From: Caryophanales bacterium | GTDB lineage: Bacteria; Bacillota; Bacilli; Exiguobacteriales; Exiguobacteriaceae | Direction of reading: 5' to 3' | Assembly: GCA_902362975.1 (NCBI GenBank) | Contig: CABIYO010000024.1 | Coordinates: 7,009 to 40,822, forward strand | Length of the DNA: 33,814 nt | Part shown: piece by piece, positions 1 through 7,331 of the stretch | Layout of the letters: each line of letters starts with the position of its first letter | Position numbering within the stretch: position 1 is the stretch's first letter | Made by a program: the position numbers and the translations under genes | The notes under the pieces: model-generated | The model's database searches: none | Told to the model about the DNA's origin: nothing | Seen by the model: the letters and a program-made list of their open reading frames with translations, nothing else

Positions 1-995
1 TTCTTCTCGCCTTTCACGCCGCAAGAAGAACAGATTTGAGTCGATGCGAACCATTGATCCGCCTTGATGAGCGTCCGTCCGTAGAAGTTTGACTTGTACT
101 CGAGTTGCCGAATGAACTCGTACCAACTGACATCTGCAATCGATTTGGCGACCTTGTGGTTTTGCATCATATGCTTCGACTTCAATGTCTCCACGACGAT
201 GACTTGGTTCTCGTCAACGATCCGTCTCGACAGCTTGTGAAGGAAGTCCTTGCGTTGGTTGGCGATTTTTTCGTGTTTCTTTGCCAGAAGTAATTTGGCT
301 TTTTCACGATTCTTGCTTCCGATCTTCTTGCGTGACAAAGCGCGCTGTGCCTTCCTGACCTTCGCTTCGGATTTTCGGAGAAAGCGAGGGTTGTCGACCT
401 TCTCCGAGACCATCGCGTCGTTCGTCATGACGGCGAAGTGCTCCAGGCCAAGATCAATCCCGACCTTGTTCTCGGCTGGGATCCATGGTTCATCGTCCTG
501 TTTGACGAGGAGGGAGACAAAGAACTTGCCTGTCTTGGTCATCGATACCGTCGCCGACCGGATGACGCCCTCGAATGGACGATGTTGCTCGAACTTCACG
601 AAGCCGATTTTAGGAAGTCTCACTTTGCCGTTCTCGATGCGGATCGTGCCGTGCTGGTTGTTCGTCGTGTAGGAGGCGCGCGACCGTCGTCTCGATTTGA
701 AGGTCGGAAAGCCGGCCGTCCCGGCGAAGAACTTCGCGAACGCGGTGTCGAGGTTCAACTTCGCGTTCGCGAGCGCGAGGCTGTCCGCCTCGGCGAGGAA
801 CGGGAACAGGGGCTTGTAGGATGCGGGTGTCGCCGGTTTCCGTCTCGTCACGATCCCCGCTTTCGCCTCCTCGCGGATGGCGATGCGGTCCTCGAGCAGC
901 TTGTTGTAGATGAACCGGGCGCAGCCGATCGTCTTGATGAGGAATTCGGCCTGTGCCGGCGTTGGGTGGAGCCTATATTTATAGCCTTTCAGCAT
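1..995 (-). CDS. tnpB: TnpB-like RNA-guided nuclease (IS200/IS605 OrfB), 3' end cut by window
   Basis: TnpB proteins are transposon-encoded, RNA-guided DNA endonucleases, ancestral to Cas12. The reading frame is open from an ATG at 993-995 to the left edge, 331 residues, with no stop or frameshift. Visible features are the N-terminal start MLKGYKYRLHPTPAQ typical of OrfB helix-turn-helix domains, RuvC-I Asp in VGIDLGL (about residue 181), RuvC-II Glu in VVETL (about residue 269) and the first zinc knuckle CSSCG (about 322-326). The third catalytic Asp and second Cys pair lie beyond the edge. A ribosome-binding site AAGGGAGG (1006-1013, minus strand) supports this start. No tnpA is seen nearby, so it is an IS1341-like, non-autonomous copy. 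It differs from the right-hand copy at about 21 of roughly 290 aligned residues. The first third is visibly richer in G+C than the rest. Identity is confident; activity is not shown. Confidence 0.93.
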   Translation of the reverse strand, partial: MLKGYKYRLHPTPAQAEFLIKTIGCARFIYNKLLEDRIAIREEAKAGIVTRRKPATPASYKPLFPFLAEADSLALANAKLNLDTAFAKFFAGTAGFPTFKSRRRSRASYTTNNQHGTIRIENGKVRLPKIGFVKFEQHRPFEGVIRSATVSMTKTGKFFVSLLVKQDDEPWIPAENKVGIDLGLEHFAVMTNDAMVSEKVDNPRFLRKSEAKVRKAQRALSRKKIGSKNREKAKLLLAKKHEKIANQRKDFLHKLSRRIVDENQVIVVETLKSKHMMQNHKVAKSIADVSWYEFIRQLEYKSNFYGRTLIKADQWFASTQICSSCGVKGEK

Positions 996-1215
996 GTCCG
1001 TCCATCCTCCCTTCAGAAGATCATGATGTGTCCTCCTCATCCGATACCCGCGGAAGGGGAGGGAGAATCTGACGGAATCACGAACTTTTGTTCGTCATAT
1101 CTGTCACAGAGGGGAGAAGAGTTTTGGACCGGGCGATTCATCTCCCACCTACGCTGGGCTACGCCCCTAGACGCTTAGAGGAGGGAGAATTCTCGCCTGA
1201 TTTAGTTAAAATACG
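996..1215 (-). mobile_element. Left-end region of the tnpB element with hairpins
   Basis: This stretch lies between the GNAT gene and tnpB and has no convincing gene. It contains an imperfect long inverted repeat: CTCCC at 1142-1146 pairs with GGGAG at 1183-1187, with an outer GGCGA (1132-1136) / TCGCC (1193-1197). Inside it, GCGT-AG words repeat about three times on the minus strand. A second small hairpin, ACGAAC-TTTT-GTTCGT, is at 1080-1095. Subterminal hairpins at the left end are typical of IS200/IS605 elements, where TnpA recognises them. The exact element boundary (somewhere near 1197-1215) cannot be fixed without an empty-site comparison. Confidence 0.5.
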
Positions 1216-1223
1216 TATCTTTC

Positions 1224-1826
1224 TCATCGTTGTTTAATGCGATTCTCAGCCTCATCATAAACTTTAGAATGATGGTTTAGCTGCAAAAATTCATGTCGCA
1301 ACAACCCGTAGACGACATGATCGACGTAACGGTCATACAGCCACTCCGCATCTCGAATGACCCCTTCTTCTTTAAAGCCGAATCGTTCCGGAAGTGCCCG
1401 ACTCTTCACATTCTCTGTCGCGACTCGAATCTCAATTTTATTTAGCTTCAAATCTTGAAACCCATACTCGATGATGGTCTCGAGCGCTTGACTCATGATG
1501 CCTTTCCCTTGAAACTCTTGTCCTAGCCAGTATCCGATTGTGCCACATTGGATACCACGATCAATTTCGTTAAATCCAATTGTTCCGGCCAGTGCTCCTT
1601 TATACATCAAAGCGAACGATTTTGGGCGCCCGCCCGTTTCAATCAACCCTTTGATTCGTCCCTCTATGTTCTGCTTCGAGTCTTCCACCGTCTCAATATA
1701 GTTGAGCCAGCCAAGCCACTCTCGCAAATAAGGCTTCGATGCAATCGTCAGCTCGAATAGTTCGTCCGCATCGTCTGTATTGAACATTCTCAGTGTGACA
1801 TCATCATTTAGTTTATATTCAAGCAT
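1224..1826 (-). CDS. GNAT family N-acetyltransferase (RimJ/RimL, YdaF-like)
   Basis: This is a 200-residue acetyl-CoA-dependent N-acetyltransferase of the ribosomal-protein-acetyltransferase type (RimJ/RimL/YdaF branch); the substrate cannot be told from sequence. Family marks are the opening strand 'VTLRMFNTDDADELFEL', the strand 'GTIGFNEID', and the acetyl-CoA pyrophosphate loop 'GYWLGQEFQGKGIMSQAL' around residues 97-114 (Q-x-x-G-K-G). After it come the helix carrying 'LNKIEIRVATENVKS' and 'ERFGFKEEGVIRDAEW'. About 18 residues follow the usual family end (YGLLRHEF). The start is preceded by AAGGATGG. No intrinsic terminator follows; the tnpB element begins within about 30 bases of the stop. 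It is a single-gene unit divergent from the MFS exporter. Confidence 0.85.
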   Translation of the reverse strand: MLEYKLNDDVTLRMFNTDDADELFELTIASKPYLREWLGWLNYIETVEDSKQNIEGRIKGLIETGGRPKSFALMYKGALAGTIGFNEIDRGIQCGTIGYWLGQEFQGKGIMSQALETIIEYGFQDLKLNKIEIRVATENVKSRALPERFGFKEEGVIRDAEWLYDRYVDHVVYGLLRHEFLQLNHHSKVYDEAENRIKQR

Positions 1827-1965
1827 ATAGTCCCATCCTTATCATTCATTATTTTTTGAATTCACTTTCGTAAAGTAACCCACGTAATTGCTTTTTAACC
1901 ACTAGTATCAAAGCTTGTTGAATCATTCCACTCTTCTATTATGACAATTTCACCCATATGATAAG

Positions 1966-1994
1966 TTTACAGAATTCATCAAATTTTGTATAAT
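1966..1994 (+). promoter_or_regulatory. Sigma-A-type promoter of the MFS exporter
   Basis: TTTACA (1966-1971) and a perfect TATAAT (1989-1994) are separated by 17 bases, in a strongly AT-rich stretch. The predicted start of transcription is near 2001, which leaves a leader of about 80 bases before the MFS gene. The rest of the divergent gap (1827-1965) shows no gene and no convincing promoter for the acetyltransferase. Confidence 0.75.
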
Positions 1995-2025
1995 TATTTT
2001 TATATTATTTTATGAAGAGGTGAAA

Positions 2026-2061
2026 ATGTGTAATAACGATACGTCCAACCCACCCAATTGA
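2026..2061 (+). CDS. Possible 11-codon leader peptide ahead of the MFS exporter
   Basis: An ATG at 2026-2028 with a good ribosome-binding site (AAGAGGTG, 2015-2022) opens an 11-codon frame reading MCNNDTSNPPN, stopped by TGA at 2059-2061. That is 22 bases before the ATG of the exporter. It lies wholly inside the predicted mRNA leader. Short leader peptides that sense ribosome stalling control many antibiotic-efflux genes in Firmicutes, and the Pro-Pro pair is the kind of motif that slows ribosomes. No clear alternative hairpins masking the exporter's ribosome-binding site were found, so a regulatory role is only a suggestion. Confidence 0.35.
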   Translation: MCNNDTSNPPN

Positions 2062-2083
2062 ATAGATTCGGAGGAGATTTGTG

Positions 2084-3241
2084 ATGAAATCGTTTTACAC
2101 ACTGCTCGTTAGCCAATGGCTCGCAAACATTGGCGATGTCCTATACATCGTCGCGCTCATTGCCTCGTTGTATCAACAAACTGGGTCCGCTCTCATGGCG
2201 GCCAGTTTCCCGATTGCCGTGACTGCCGGTATGACGCTCAGCGGACTCTTTTTCGCCCGCATCCTCAGTCACTACTCGCTCGGGAAAACGCTCGTCCTGT
2301 CACAACTGATGAAGACGGTCACCCTTGTTCTCGTTCTCGTCACGGATTCGATTCTTGTTCTCGGACTCGTCCTGTTCATTGCATTCCTCGATGGATTCGC
2401 ACGTCCGATTCAAGCCTCGTTCATCCCAAGTTTGGCGACGAATCGTCAACAAGCGAACAGCCTAGTTCAAGGTTCCAATCAGTTCATCCAACTCGCGATG
2501 TGGCCGCTCGGGACGATGCTCGTCTCTCTCTCGTCTAGCGCCATTGCGTTAATCGTTTCACTCGTTCTCTTCAGCCTTTCGACGGTTGTGACGATTTACT
2601 TCTATCAATCGCTTACGGAAGACATCGTCGATGATGGAACGGAGGAATCGATTACCTTACGCGATAGTCTTACTTATGTAAGAACGTCACCATTCGCTCG
2701 TCGTGTGACTTGGTTTGTGACGTATGAATCATTTGTCAGCACGCTTTGGATTTCAGCGTTGCTCCTCGTCTATCTCGAGCGACATCTGCAAGTCGATACA
2801 GGCTGGTGGGGAACTCTGAACGCATCATTTTTGATTAGTATGATTGCGGCGAGTGCCTATCTTTATCGGTCTCGTCGAGCACCCTCGCTACCTTCGACTG
2901 CCGTCTTATCCATTGTTGCCGCCCTATTGTTCGGCGTGACCGAGCATCTCGCGTTTGCGATTTTGGCGTTAGTGATTCAAGGGGCAGCCACACAAATTCG
3001 CATCATCCAGGCGAATACCGTCATTCAAGAACAGATCCCGACTGCGCGACTTCCCTATGTATATAGTGTGCAACAAACGGGATACGCCCTCGCATTCAGT
3101 GTGGGGAGTTTGCTGTTCGGTCTTCTTGCGGATGGACTACCGATCGATTCGGTTTACCTTCTCGGAGCACTTTTGACCCTTCCGTTGATTTGGATCGGAC
3201 GATTGACTGAACAGTCTATGTCGACCGTATCATCTGTATAA
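2084..3241 (+). CDS. Major facilitator superfamily (MFS) exporter
   Basis: This is a 385-residue integral membrane transporter with about 12 hydrophobic segments, close to the usual MFS length of 380-420. It begins with the efflux-type first helix 'FYTLLVSQWLANIGDVLYIVALIASLYQQTGSALMAA', seen in MefA/EntS-like exporters. A cytoplasmic loop with the acidic stretch EDIVDDGTEE (about residues 180-190) separates the two six-helix halves. The substrate is unknown; a drug or small-metabolite efflux role is inferred from the family. GTG at 2081 is in frame, but ATG at 2084 sits 7 bases from GGAGGAG (2070-2076) and is preferred. The gene is monocistronic, between its own promoter and the terminator at 3249. 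Confidence 0.85.
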   Translation: MKSFYTLLVSQWLANIGDVLYIVALIASLYQQTGSALMAASFPIAVTAGMTLSGLFFARILSHYSLGKTLVLSQLMKTVTLVLVLVTDSILVLGLVLFIAFLDGFARPIQASFIPSLATNRQQANSLVQGSNQFIQLAMWPLGTMLVSLSSSAIALIVSLVLFSLSTVVTIYFYQSLTEDIVDDGTEESITLRDSLTYVRTSPFARRVTWFVTYESFVSTLWISALLLVYLERHLQVDTGWWGTLNASFLISMIAASAYLYRSRRAPSLPSTAVLSIVAALLFGVTEHLAFAILALVIQGAATQIRIIQANTVIQEQIPTARLPYVYSVQQTGYALAFSVGSLLFGLLADGLPIDSVYLLGALLTLPLIWIGRLTEQSMSTVSSV

Positions 3242-3248
3242 ACAAGAA

Positions 3249-3279
3249 GCGCCTTCTCTAAGAGAGGGCGCCTTATTTA
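3249..3279 (+). terminator. Intrinsic terminator after the MFS exporter
   Basis: GCGCCTTCTC (3249-3258) pairs with GAGAGGGCGC (3262-3271) across a 3-base loop, with one G-T pair. A T-rich tail CTTATTT follows. It starts 8 bases past the exporter stop codon. Confidence 0.8.
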
Positions 3280-3382
3280 AATGATTTTCTAACTGGTAGA
3301 TTCTCCATTCTCAAAATTGAAAAGACAACTTGTAGCGATTCATATCGTATACTAAAAGAAACAAATGATTGGAGTGATTCTC

Positions 3383-3931
3383 ATGTCGAAGCTTTCACAC
3401 GATGAAACCCTCGAATTACTTAATACCCTCGAGTCTCGTTTCACTGAAAACGTTGAACGTCATCCTGATGCCGTCTGGTCAGACATATTGGAGCGTATTC
3501 AAATTGATCAGGACAAGTTGACCACCCTCGCTTTGATGGAAGAGACTGGCGGAGAACCGGACGTGATTCGACTCCTTAACGGAGACCTCGCTTTTTGCGA
3601 CTGTTCAGTCGAGAGCCCGAGCGGTCGACGAAGCCTCTGTTATGACGAACCGGCGCTCGAAGCACGTAAGAAGAACAAACCCGTCGGAAGTGCGGTCGCC
3701 CTATCTGAACAGATGGGCATAACCCTTCTCGATGAAGAAACATACCGACACTTACAAACGCTCGGTGCATTCGATTTGAAGACGTCAAGTTGGATTCAGA
3801 CACCGGACACCATTCGTCAAAAAGGTGGCGCCCTGTTCTGCGACCGTCGCTATGATCACATCTTCGTCTACCACAATGGTGCAGATTCTTATTATGCCGC
3901 TCGAGGATTTAGAGGAATGATCACGATTTAA
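3383..3931 (+). CDS. DUF4256 family protein
   Basis: This is a 182-residue soluble protein matching the DUF4256 family found in many Bacillales and some enterobacteria; its function is unknown. Recognisable family blocks, in order, are 'LLNTLESRF', 'METGGEPDVI' (here MEETGGEPDVI), 'DCSVESPSGRRSLCYD', 'MGITLLDEETYRHLQTLGAFDLKTSSW' and a highly conserved C-terminus 'GGALFCDRRYDHIFVYHNGADSYYAARGFRG'. The Cys, Asp, Arg and His conservation suggests an enzyme or ligand-binding protein, but I would not assign a reaction. The ATG at 3383 has GGAGTG 8 bases upstream, whereas the in-frame ATG at 3365 has no ribosome-binding site. A -10-like TATACT (3348-3353) precedes it without a good -35. It is monocistronic. 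Confidence 0.85.
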   Translation: MSKLSHDETLELLNTLESRFTENVERHPDAVWSDILERIQIDQDKLTTLALMEETGGEPDVIRLLNGDLAFCDCSVESPSGRRSLCYDEPALEARKKNKPVGSAVALSEQMGITLLDEETYRHLQTLGAFDLKTSSWIQTPDTIRQKGGALFCDRRYDHIFVYHNGADSYYAARGFRGMITI

Positions 3932-3959
3932 GCAAGGCATTGCGCCTGCTTCTTTTTTA
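3930..3959 (+). terminator. Intrinsic terminator after the DUF4256 gene
   Basis: AAGCAAGGC (3930-3938) pairs with GCCTGCTT (3944-3951), with one bulged A. Six T residues follow (3953-3958). It starts at the DUF4256 stop codon. Confidence 0.8.
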
Positions 3960-4424
3960 TTGCAATAACCAACTAAAGACTTTTGGAATATATATATGAT
4001 GAAAAATAAGCTGACAGGAATCACTGCGAAAAGCCTTAATATCCACGTATATTTACCCTTGAACTTCCTGAAGTAGAACAGCGACGCACCAAACGCAATC
4101 GCATTTGCTGTCAAATTCGGTTCTTCTATCTTGTTCTCCATCCATTGTATGAAAAAAACCTTCCATCCAGGAAAAGGATCCGAGGGCGAACGACTCGTTG
4201 AAACTCGGTGTAAGGTTGTATTTCAGCCTCACAAACCAGGCTCCTATATAGACAAAGATGAATAAGAGCGCGTAACACATCAGTACAACGTTCCATAATT
4301 TTTCTTTCCAACCCTCACTCTGAAAGTACAAGACATACATCACAATCAAGACACTAAAGATCACATTTATGATGAATGGTGGTGAAGTCGTCAGAATCGA
4401 AAACGTCTCTCAATCTAATACCAT
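3960..4424 (-). pseudogene. Frameshifted small membrane-protein gene
   Basis: Two overlapping minus-strand frames together read as one small membrane protein. The first frame (from the region of 4424 down to about 4150) gives 'TTSPPFIINVIFSVLIVMYVLYF', then 'VVLMCYALLFIFVYIGAWFV' and 'GSFSWMEGFF'. The second frame (below about 4150) continues with 'WMENKIEEPNLTANAIAFGASLFYF' and a final hydrophobic helix 'LRLFAVIPVSLFFIIYIF'. Removing one base of the seven-A run at 4152-4158 joins the frames. A further in-frame TGA at 4410-4412 follows the candidate start ATG at 4422-4424, leaving only a GTG at 4364 usable. The 3' frame stays open through the terminator and into the antisense of the DUF4256 gene, so the natural stop looks lost. 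I do not recognise the family. Either a decayed gene or a sequencing indel would explain it. Confidence 0.55.
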
Positions 4425-4572
4425 CCCCTCTTGAAACATAGCCTTTGCTCTTTTCTGATATGTACTGATTCAATCAAAATACGGTAATTGAAATATTAAT
4501 AAAGACGCTATATTTCGATTTACTTCATCCATGCCCTATTGGAATATACTCGATTTCATATACAAATCCACC
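4425..4572. other. Intergenic stretch with no recognised gene
   Basis: This AT-rich gap separates the decayed membrane gene from the kbl terminator. No open frame with a ribosome-binding site was found on either strand. A weak TTGATT is present on the minus strand, but no convincing -10 follows it. Confidence 0.5.
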
Positions 4573-4601
4573 AGAAAACTGCAGACAAATCGTCTGCAGT
4601 T
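4573..4601 (-). terminator. Terminator of the tdh-kbl operon
   Basis: A perfect 10-base stem AACTGCAGAC / GTCTGCAGTT (4577-4586 with 4592-4601) and a 5-base loop lie 6 bases past the kbl stop. On the minus strand it is followed by a short TTTTC tail, so it is a moderate terminator. Confidence 0.7.
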
Positions 4602-4606
4602 CTCAT

Positions 4607-5788
4607 TTATGCGTGTAGTGTCACATTCAACTCTTCCGCGACTGTTTTAAACGCTTCGAGTGCCCGTTCGAGGTCATCACGTGTATGTTCCGCTGTGACG
4701 ATGGTCCGGATACGGGCTTTCCCGCGTTCGACCGTCGGGAAAGCGATACTCTGTGCGAATACACCATGCTCTTTCAACTTGTCAGAGAATGTATGCGCAA
4801 GCGTCTCTTCGCCGAGCATGACCGGTGTGATCGGTGTCGTCGCATGTCCGATATCGAAACCAAGGTCACGTAAACCGTTTTTGAAGAACTCGGTGTTCGC
4901 CCATAGCTTGTCGAACAACTCTTCTTCCTCTTTCATCACACGGATCGCTTCACGGTTCGCCGCCACGACTGCCGGTGGATGTGATGTCGAGAAGAGGAAC
5001 GGGCGACCTTTGTGGATCAAGTAATCCCGAATATCTTGTGAACAGGCGACATAGCCACCGAGGACACCGATCGCTTTTGAGAGCGTCCCGACCTGAAGCG
5101 CGACACGACCGTCCAAACCGAAGTGGTTGACCGTTCCGCGACCGTTCTTCCCGAGAACGCCAGATGCGTGAGCATCATCGACCATGACCGCAGCATCATA
5201 CTTCTCGGCGAGTTCGACGATCGCCGGAAGCGGTGCGATGTTCCCGTCCATCGAGAACACACCGTCCGTCACGACAAGACGTGTGCGATAATCTTGTGTC
5301 TCTTTCAACGCCTTCTCCAAGTCTTCGAGGTCGACGTGTTTATAGATACGTCGAGCCGCTTTCGTGAGGCGAATCCCATCGATGATTGACGCATGGTTGA
5401 GGGCGTCACTGATGACGACATCCTCCGGTCCGAGCAGTGCAGACAATACCCCGAGGTTCGTCGCGAATCCTGATTGGAAGACGAGTGAGGCCTCCGTATG
5501 TTTGAACTCCGCGAGTTCGCGCTCAAACGCTTCATGCATCTCGAACGTTCCGGCAATCGTACGGACCGATCCCGTTCCTGCGCCGTATTGCTCGACCGCT
5601 TCAATGGCTGCCTGTTTCAAGCGCGGGTGGTTCGCAAGTCCGAGATAGTTATTTGACGACAGTTGGACGAGTGACTTTCCATCGATTGTCACTTCATTCC
5701 CTTGTGCTGATTCGAGTGGGACGAGCTTACGGAACGTCCCTTGTTCTTTCATCTCGTTGATTGCTTCTGTAATATGTTCAAATGCCAT
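4607..5788 (-). CDS. kbl: Glycine C-acetyltransferase (2-amino-3-ketobutyrate CoA ligase)
   Basis: This cytoplasmic PLP enzyme splits 2-amino-3-ketobutyrate with CoA into glycine and acetyl-CoA, the second step of threonine degradation. It has 393 residues, the usual length for the alpha-oxoamine synthase family. Visible marks are '[14 protein letters not shown]' near the N-terminus, '[16 protein letters not shown]', '[15 protein letters not shown]', '[16 protein letters not shown]' (PLP-ring Asp/His) and the Schiff-base lysine motif '[13 protein letters not shown]' around residue 240. AAAGGGGGAAACAAC precedes the ATG, 13 bases after the tdh stop, so it is the second gene of a tdh-kbl operon. 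The related 8-amino-7-oxononanoate synthase is excluded mainly by this partner. Confidence 0.95.
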   Translation of the reverse strand: MAFEHITEAINEMKEQGTFRKLVPLESAQGNEVTIDGKSLVQLSSNNYLGLANHPRLKQAAIEAVEQYGAGTGSVRTIAGTFEMHEAFERELAEFKHTEASLVFQSGFATNLGVLSALLGPEDVVISDALNHASIIDGIRLTKAARRIYKHVDLEDLEKALKETQDYRTRLVVTDGVFSMDGNIAPLPAIVELAEKYDAAVMVDDAHASGVLGKNGRGTVNHFGLDGRVALQVGTLSKAIGVLGGYVACSQDIRDYLIHKGRPFLFSTSHPPAVVAANREAIRVMKEEEELFDKLWANTEFFKNGLRDLGFDIGHATTPITPVMLGEETLAHTFSDKLKEHGVFAQSIAFPTVERGKARIRTIVTAEHTRDDLERALEAFKTVAEELNVTLHA

Positions 5789-5801
5789 GTTGTTTCCCCC
5801 T

Positions 5802-6878
5802 TTATGGTATTAAGACGACCTTCCCACATTTCCCTGCCCGCATGAGTTCGAATCCTTTTTCGAACTCCTCGAGCTTAAAGACATGTGTGATGATCGGTTC
5901 GACGTTCAGCTGACCCGTCGCGAGCATCGTCGAGACCTGGCCCCACGTCTCATACATCTTACGTCCTGTGATTCCTTGGACGCGGACCCCTTTAAAGACG
6001 ACGTCCCGTGTGAGATCAATGGCGACCGGACGAGCCGGGAGTGACAAGACGTTGACATCCCCGCCTGCCGTGACCATCTTAAACGCGTGATCGATGGCAA
6101 TCGGATGACCGCTCATCTCGCAGACGACATCGATTCCGTCTCCGTCGGTCTCACGTTCAATCAATTCGAGCGGATTTTCTTCCAAACTGTTGATGACGAC
6201 ATCGGCCCCCATCTTTTCGGAGAGTTGTAAGCGATATGGATTGACGTCAATCGCATAGACACGACTCGCCCCTGCTGCTTTGGCGACGCCGACCGCCATG
6301 AGTCCGATTGGTCCACAACCGACGACGGCGACCGATTTGGCTGACACATCACTCGCCAACACCGTGTGCACTGCATTCCCGAGCGGTTCTTGAATCGATG
6401 CCAGTTTCGCTGGCATCGACTCCGGATTCACCCATAGGTTCTCTTCAGGCATGACGACGTATTCTGCGAAGCAACCTTGCGTGTCCACCCCGATGATTTT
6501 TGTGTTCTTACAGATGTGGTAGTGCCCGCGCAAACATTGTTTACACTGATGACAGACGATATGCGTTTCAGCAGACACCGTCTGTCCGACTTTAATCCGC
6601 TTCGTCCCTTCTCCGAGCGCAACGACTTCCCCCGAAAATTCATGTCCGAATACGTATGGTGGTTTGACGCGGCTCTGTGACCATTCATCCCACTCATAGA
6701 TGTGGACATCGGTCCCACAAATCGATGTCGCTTTGACTTGAATGAGCACTTCTCCAGTTCCTGGTGTCGGAACTGGTACATCGACCAGTTTTGCCCCAAA
6801 CCCGGCCGTGTGTTTTTGAATCGCTTTCATGACTAGTGTCGTTGATTCCGTCTCTTTGGTTGACACAAGTTGTTCCAT
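5802..6878 (-). CDS. tdh: L-threonine 3-dehydrogenase
   Basis: This is a zinc-dependent medium-chain dehydrogenase that oxidises L-threonine to 2-amino-3-ketobutyrate with NAD+, feeding the neighbouring Kbl. Marks are '[15 protein letters not shown]' (catalytic zinc Cys and the threonine-dehydrogenase-specific HIYEWD), '[14 protein letters not shown]', the structural-zinc cysteines in '[15 protein letters not shown]' and the Rossmann loop '[12 protein letters not shown]'. It is 358 residues against the usual 341-347 because of an N-terminal extension of 16 residues before MKAIQKH. The extended ATG has GAGGGGG 9 bases upstream, while the internal ATG has no ribosome-binding site, so the long form is kept. 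It is the first gene of the operon. Confidence 0.95.
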   Translation of the reverse strand: MEQLVSTKETESTTLVMKAIQKHTAGFGAKLVDVPVPTPGTGEVLIQVKATSICGTDVHIYEWDEWSQSRVKPPYVFGHEFSGEVVALGEGTKRIKVGQTVSAETHIVCHQCKQCLRGHYHICKNTKIIGVDTQGCFAEYVVMPEENLWVNPESMPAKLASIQEPLGNAVHTVLASDVSAKSVAVVGCGPIGLMAVGVAKAAGASRVYAIDVNPYRLQLSEKMGADVVINSLEENPLELIERETDGDGIDVVCEMSGHPIAIDHAFKMVTAGGDVNVLSLPARPVAIDLTRDVVFKGVRVQGITGRKMYETWGQVSTMLATGQLNVEPIITHVFKLEEFEKGFELMRAGKCGKVVLIP

Positions 6879-6909
6879 TGAAAACGTCCCCCTCTTGTCT
6901 CTAATGATC

Positions 6910-6922
6910 GAACGATACGTTC
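6910..6922. promoter_or_regulatory. Small inverted repeat upstream of tdh
   Basis: GAACG-ATA-CGTTC, a 5-base inverted repeat, lies about 32 bases upstream of the tdh start in the only gap where its promoter can be. It could be an operator, but 5-base arms occur by chance. No clean sigma-A promoter was found in 6879-6977. Confidence 0.25.
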
Positions 6923-6977
6923 TTTATCATCTTGTCATAAAATGACGAAACTGAGAAGATGGAACGTCGGATTAACA

Positions 6978-7015
6978 CAAAAAAAGAGGAGCCATCCGCG
7001 CCGATGGCTCCTCTT
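6978..7015 (-). terminator. Strong terminator after spoVS
   Basis: A perfect 13-base stem AAGAGGAGCCATC / GATGGCTCCTCTT (6984-6996 with 7003-7015) has a 6-base loop. On the minus strand it is followed by a run of seven T (6979-6985). It closes the rny-ymdB-spoVS cluster. Confidence 0.92.
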
Positions 7016-7044
7016 CACAAGAATAGGACCTATGTCCCGACCGC

Positions 7045-7305
7045 TCAACGCGGCTCAATAATGAGCTTGATGGCAGTACGTTCCTCTCCGTCAATCATAA
7101 TATCGGTAAAGGCCGGAATGCAAATCAAATCGAGACCGCTTGGCGCGACGAAGCCTCGGGCAATCGCGACGGCTTTGATGGACTGATTCAGTGCACCTGC
7201 CCCGATCGCCTGTATCTCACACGTTCCTTTTTCACGTAGCACACCCGCTAAAGCACCCGCAACGGAGTTAGGGTTCGATTTTGCCGAAACTTTGAGTACG
7301 TCCAT
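7045..7305 (-). CDS. spoVS: Stage V sporulation protein S (SpoVS)
   Basis: This is an 86-residue Alba-fold protein, nearly invariant across Firmicutes. In B. subtilis it is needed for the coat and core stages of sporulation, and it is thought to bind nucleic acid. The sequence from MDVLKVSAKSNPNSVAGALAGVLRE to the end matches the family along its whole length. The longest frame starts at 7335, but the ATG at 7305 has GAGGGGG 8 bases upstream and gives the standard length. It is the last gene after rny and ymdB, 26 bases downstream of ymdB, and is followed by a strong terminator. Its presence does not prove spore formation: neighbouring regions lack the spmA, spmB and dacB genes expected next to rluB. 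Confidence 0.93.
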   Translation of the reverse strand: MDVLKVSAKSNPNSVAGALAGVLREKGTCEIQAIGAGALNQSIKAVAIARGFVAPSGLDLICIPAFTDIMIDGEERTAIKLIIEPR

Positions 7306-7331
7306 TCTTGTTTCCCCCTCGGGTAGGTTGT

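Noticed and set aside
105..1178. Several plus-strand open frames up to 246 codons in the left tnpB region (and the like at 32582-33598)
   Set aside because: They are antisense shadows of tnpB; the minus-strand frame carries all the conserved motifs and a ribosome-binding site, and the plus frames resemble no family I know.
3785..3960. C-terminal part of a 118-codon minus-strand frame as real coding sequence
   Set aside because: It crosses a strong terminator and then runs antisense to the conserved DUF4256 C-terminus; only the part above about 3960 looks like membrane protein.
6909..6923. LexA (SOS) box upstream of tdh
   Set aside because: CGAAC and GTTC are present but separated by five bases rather than four and the second arm ends GTTCT, so it fails the consensus.
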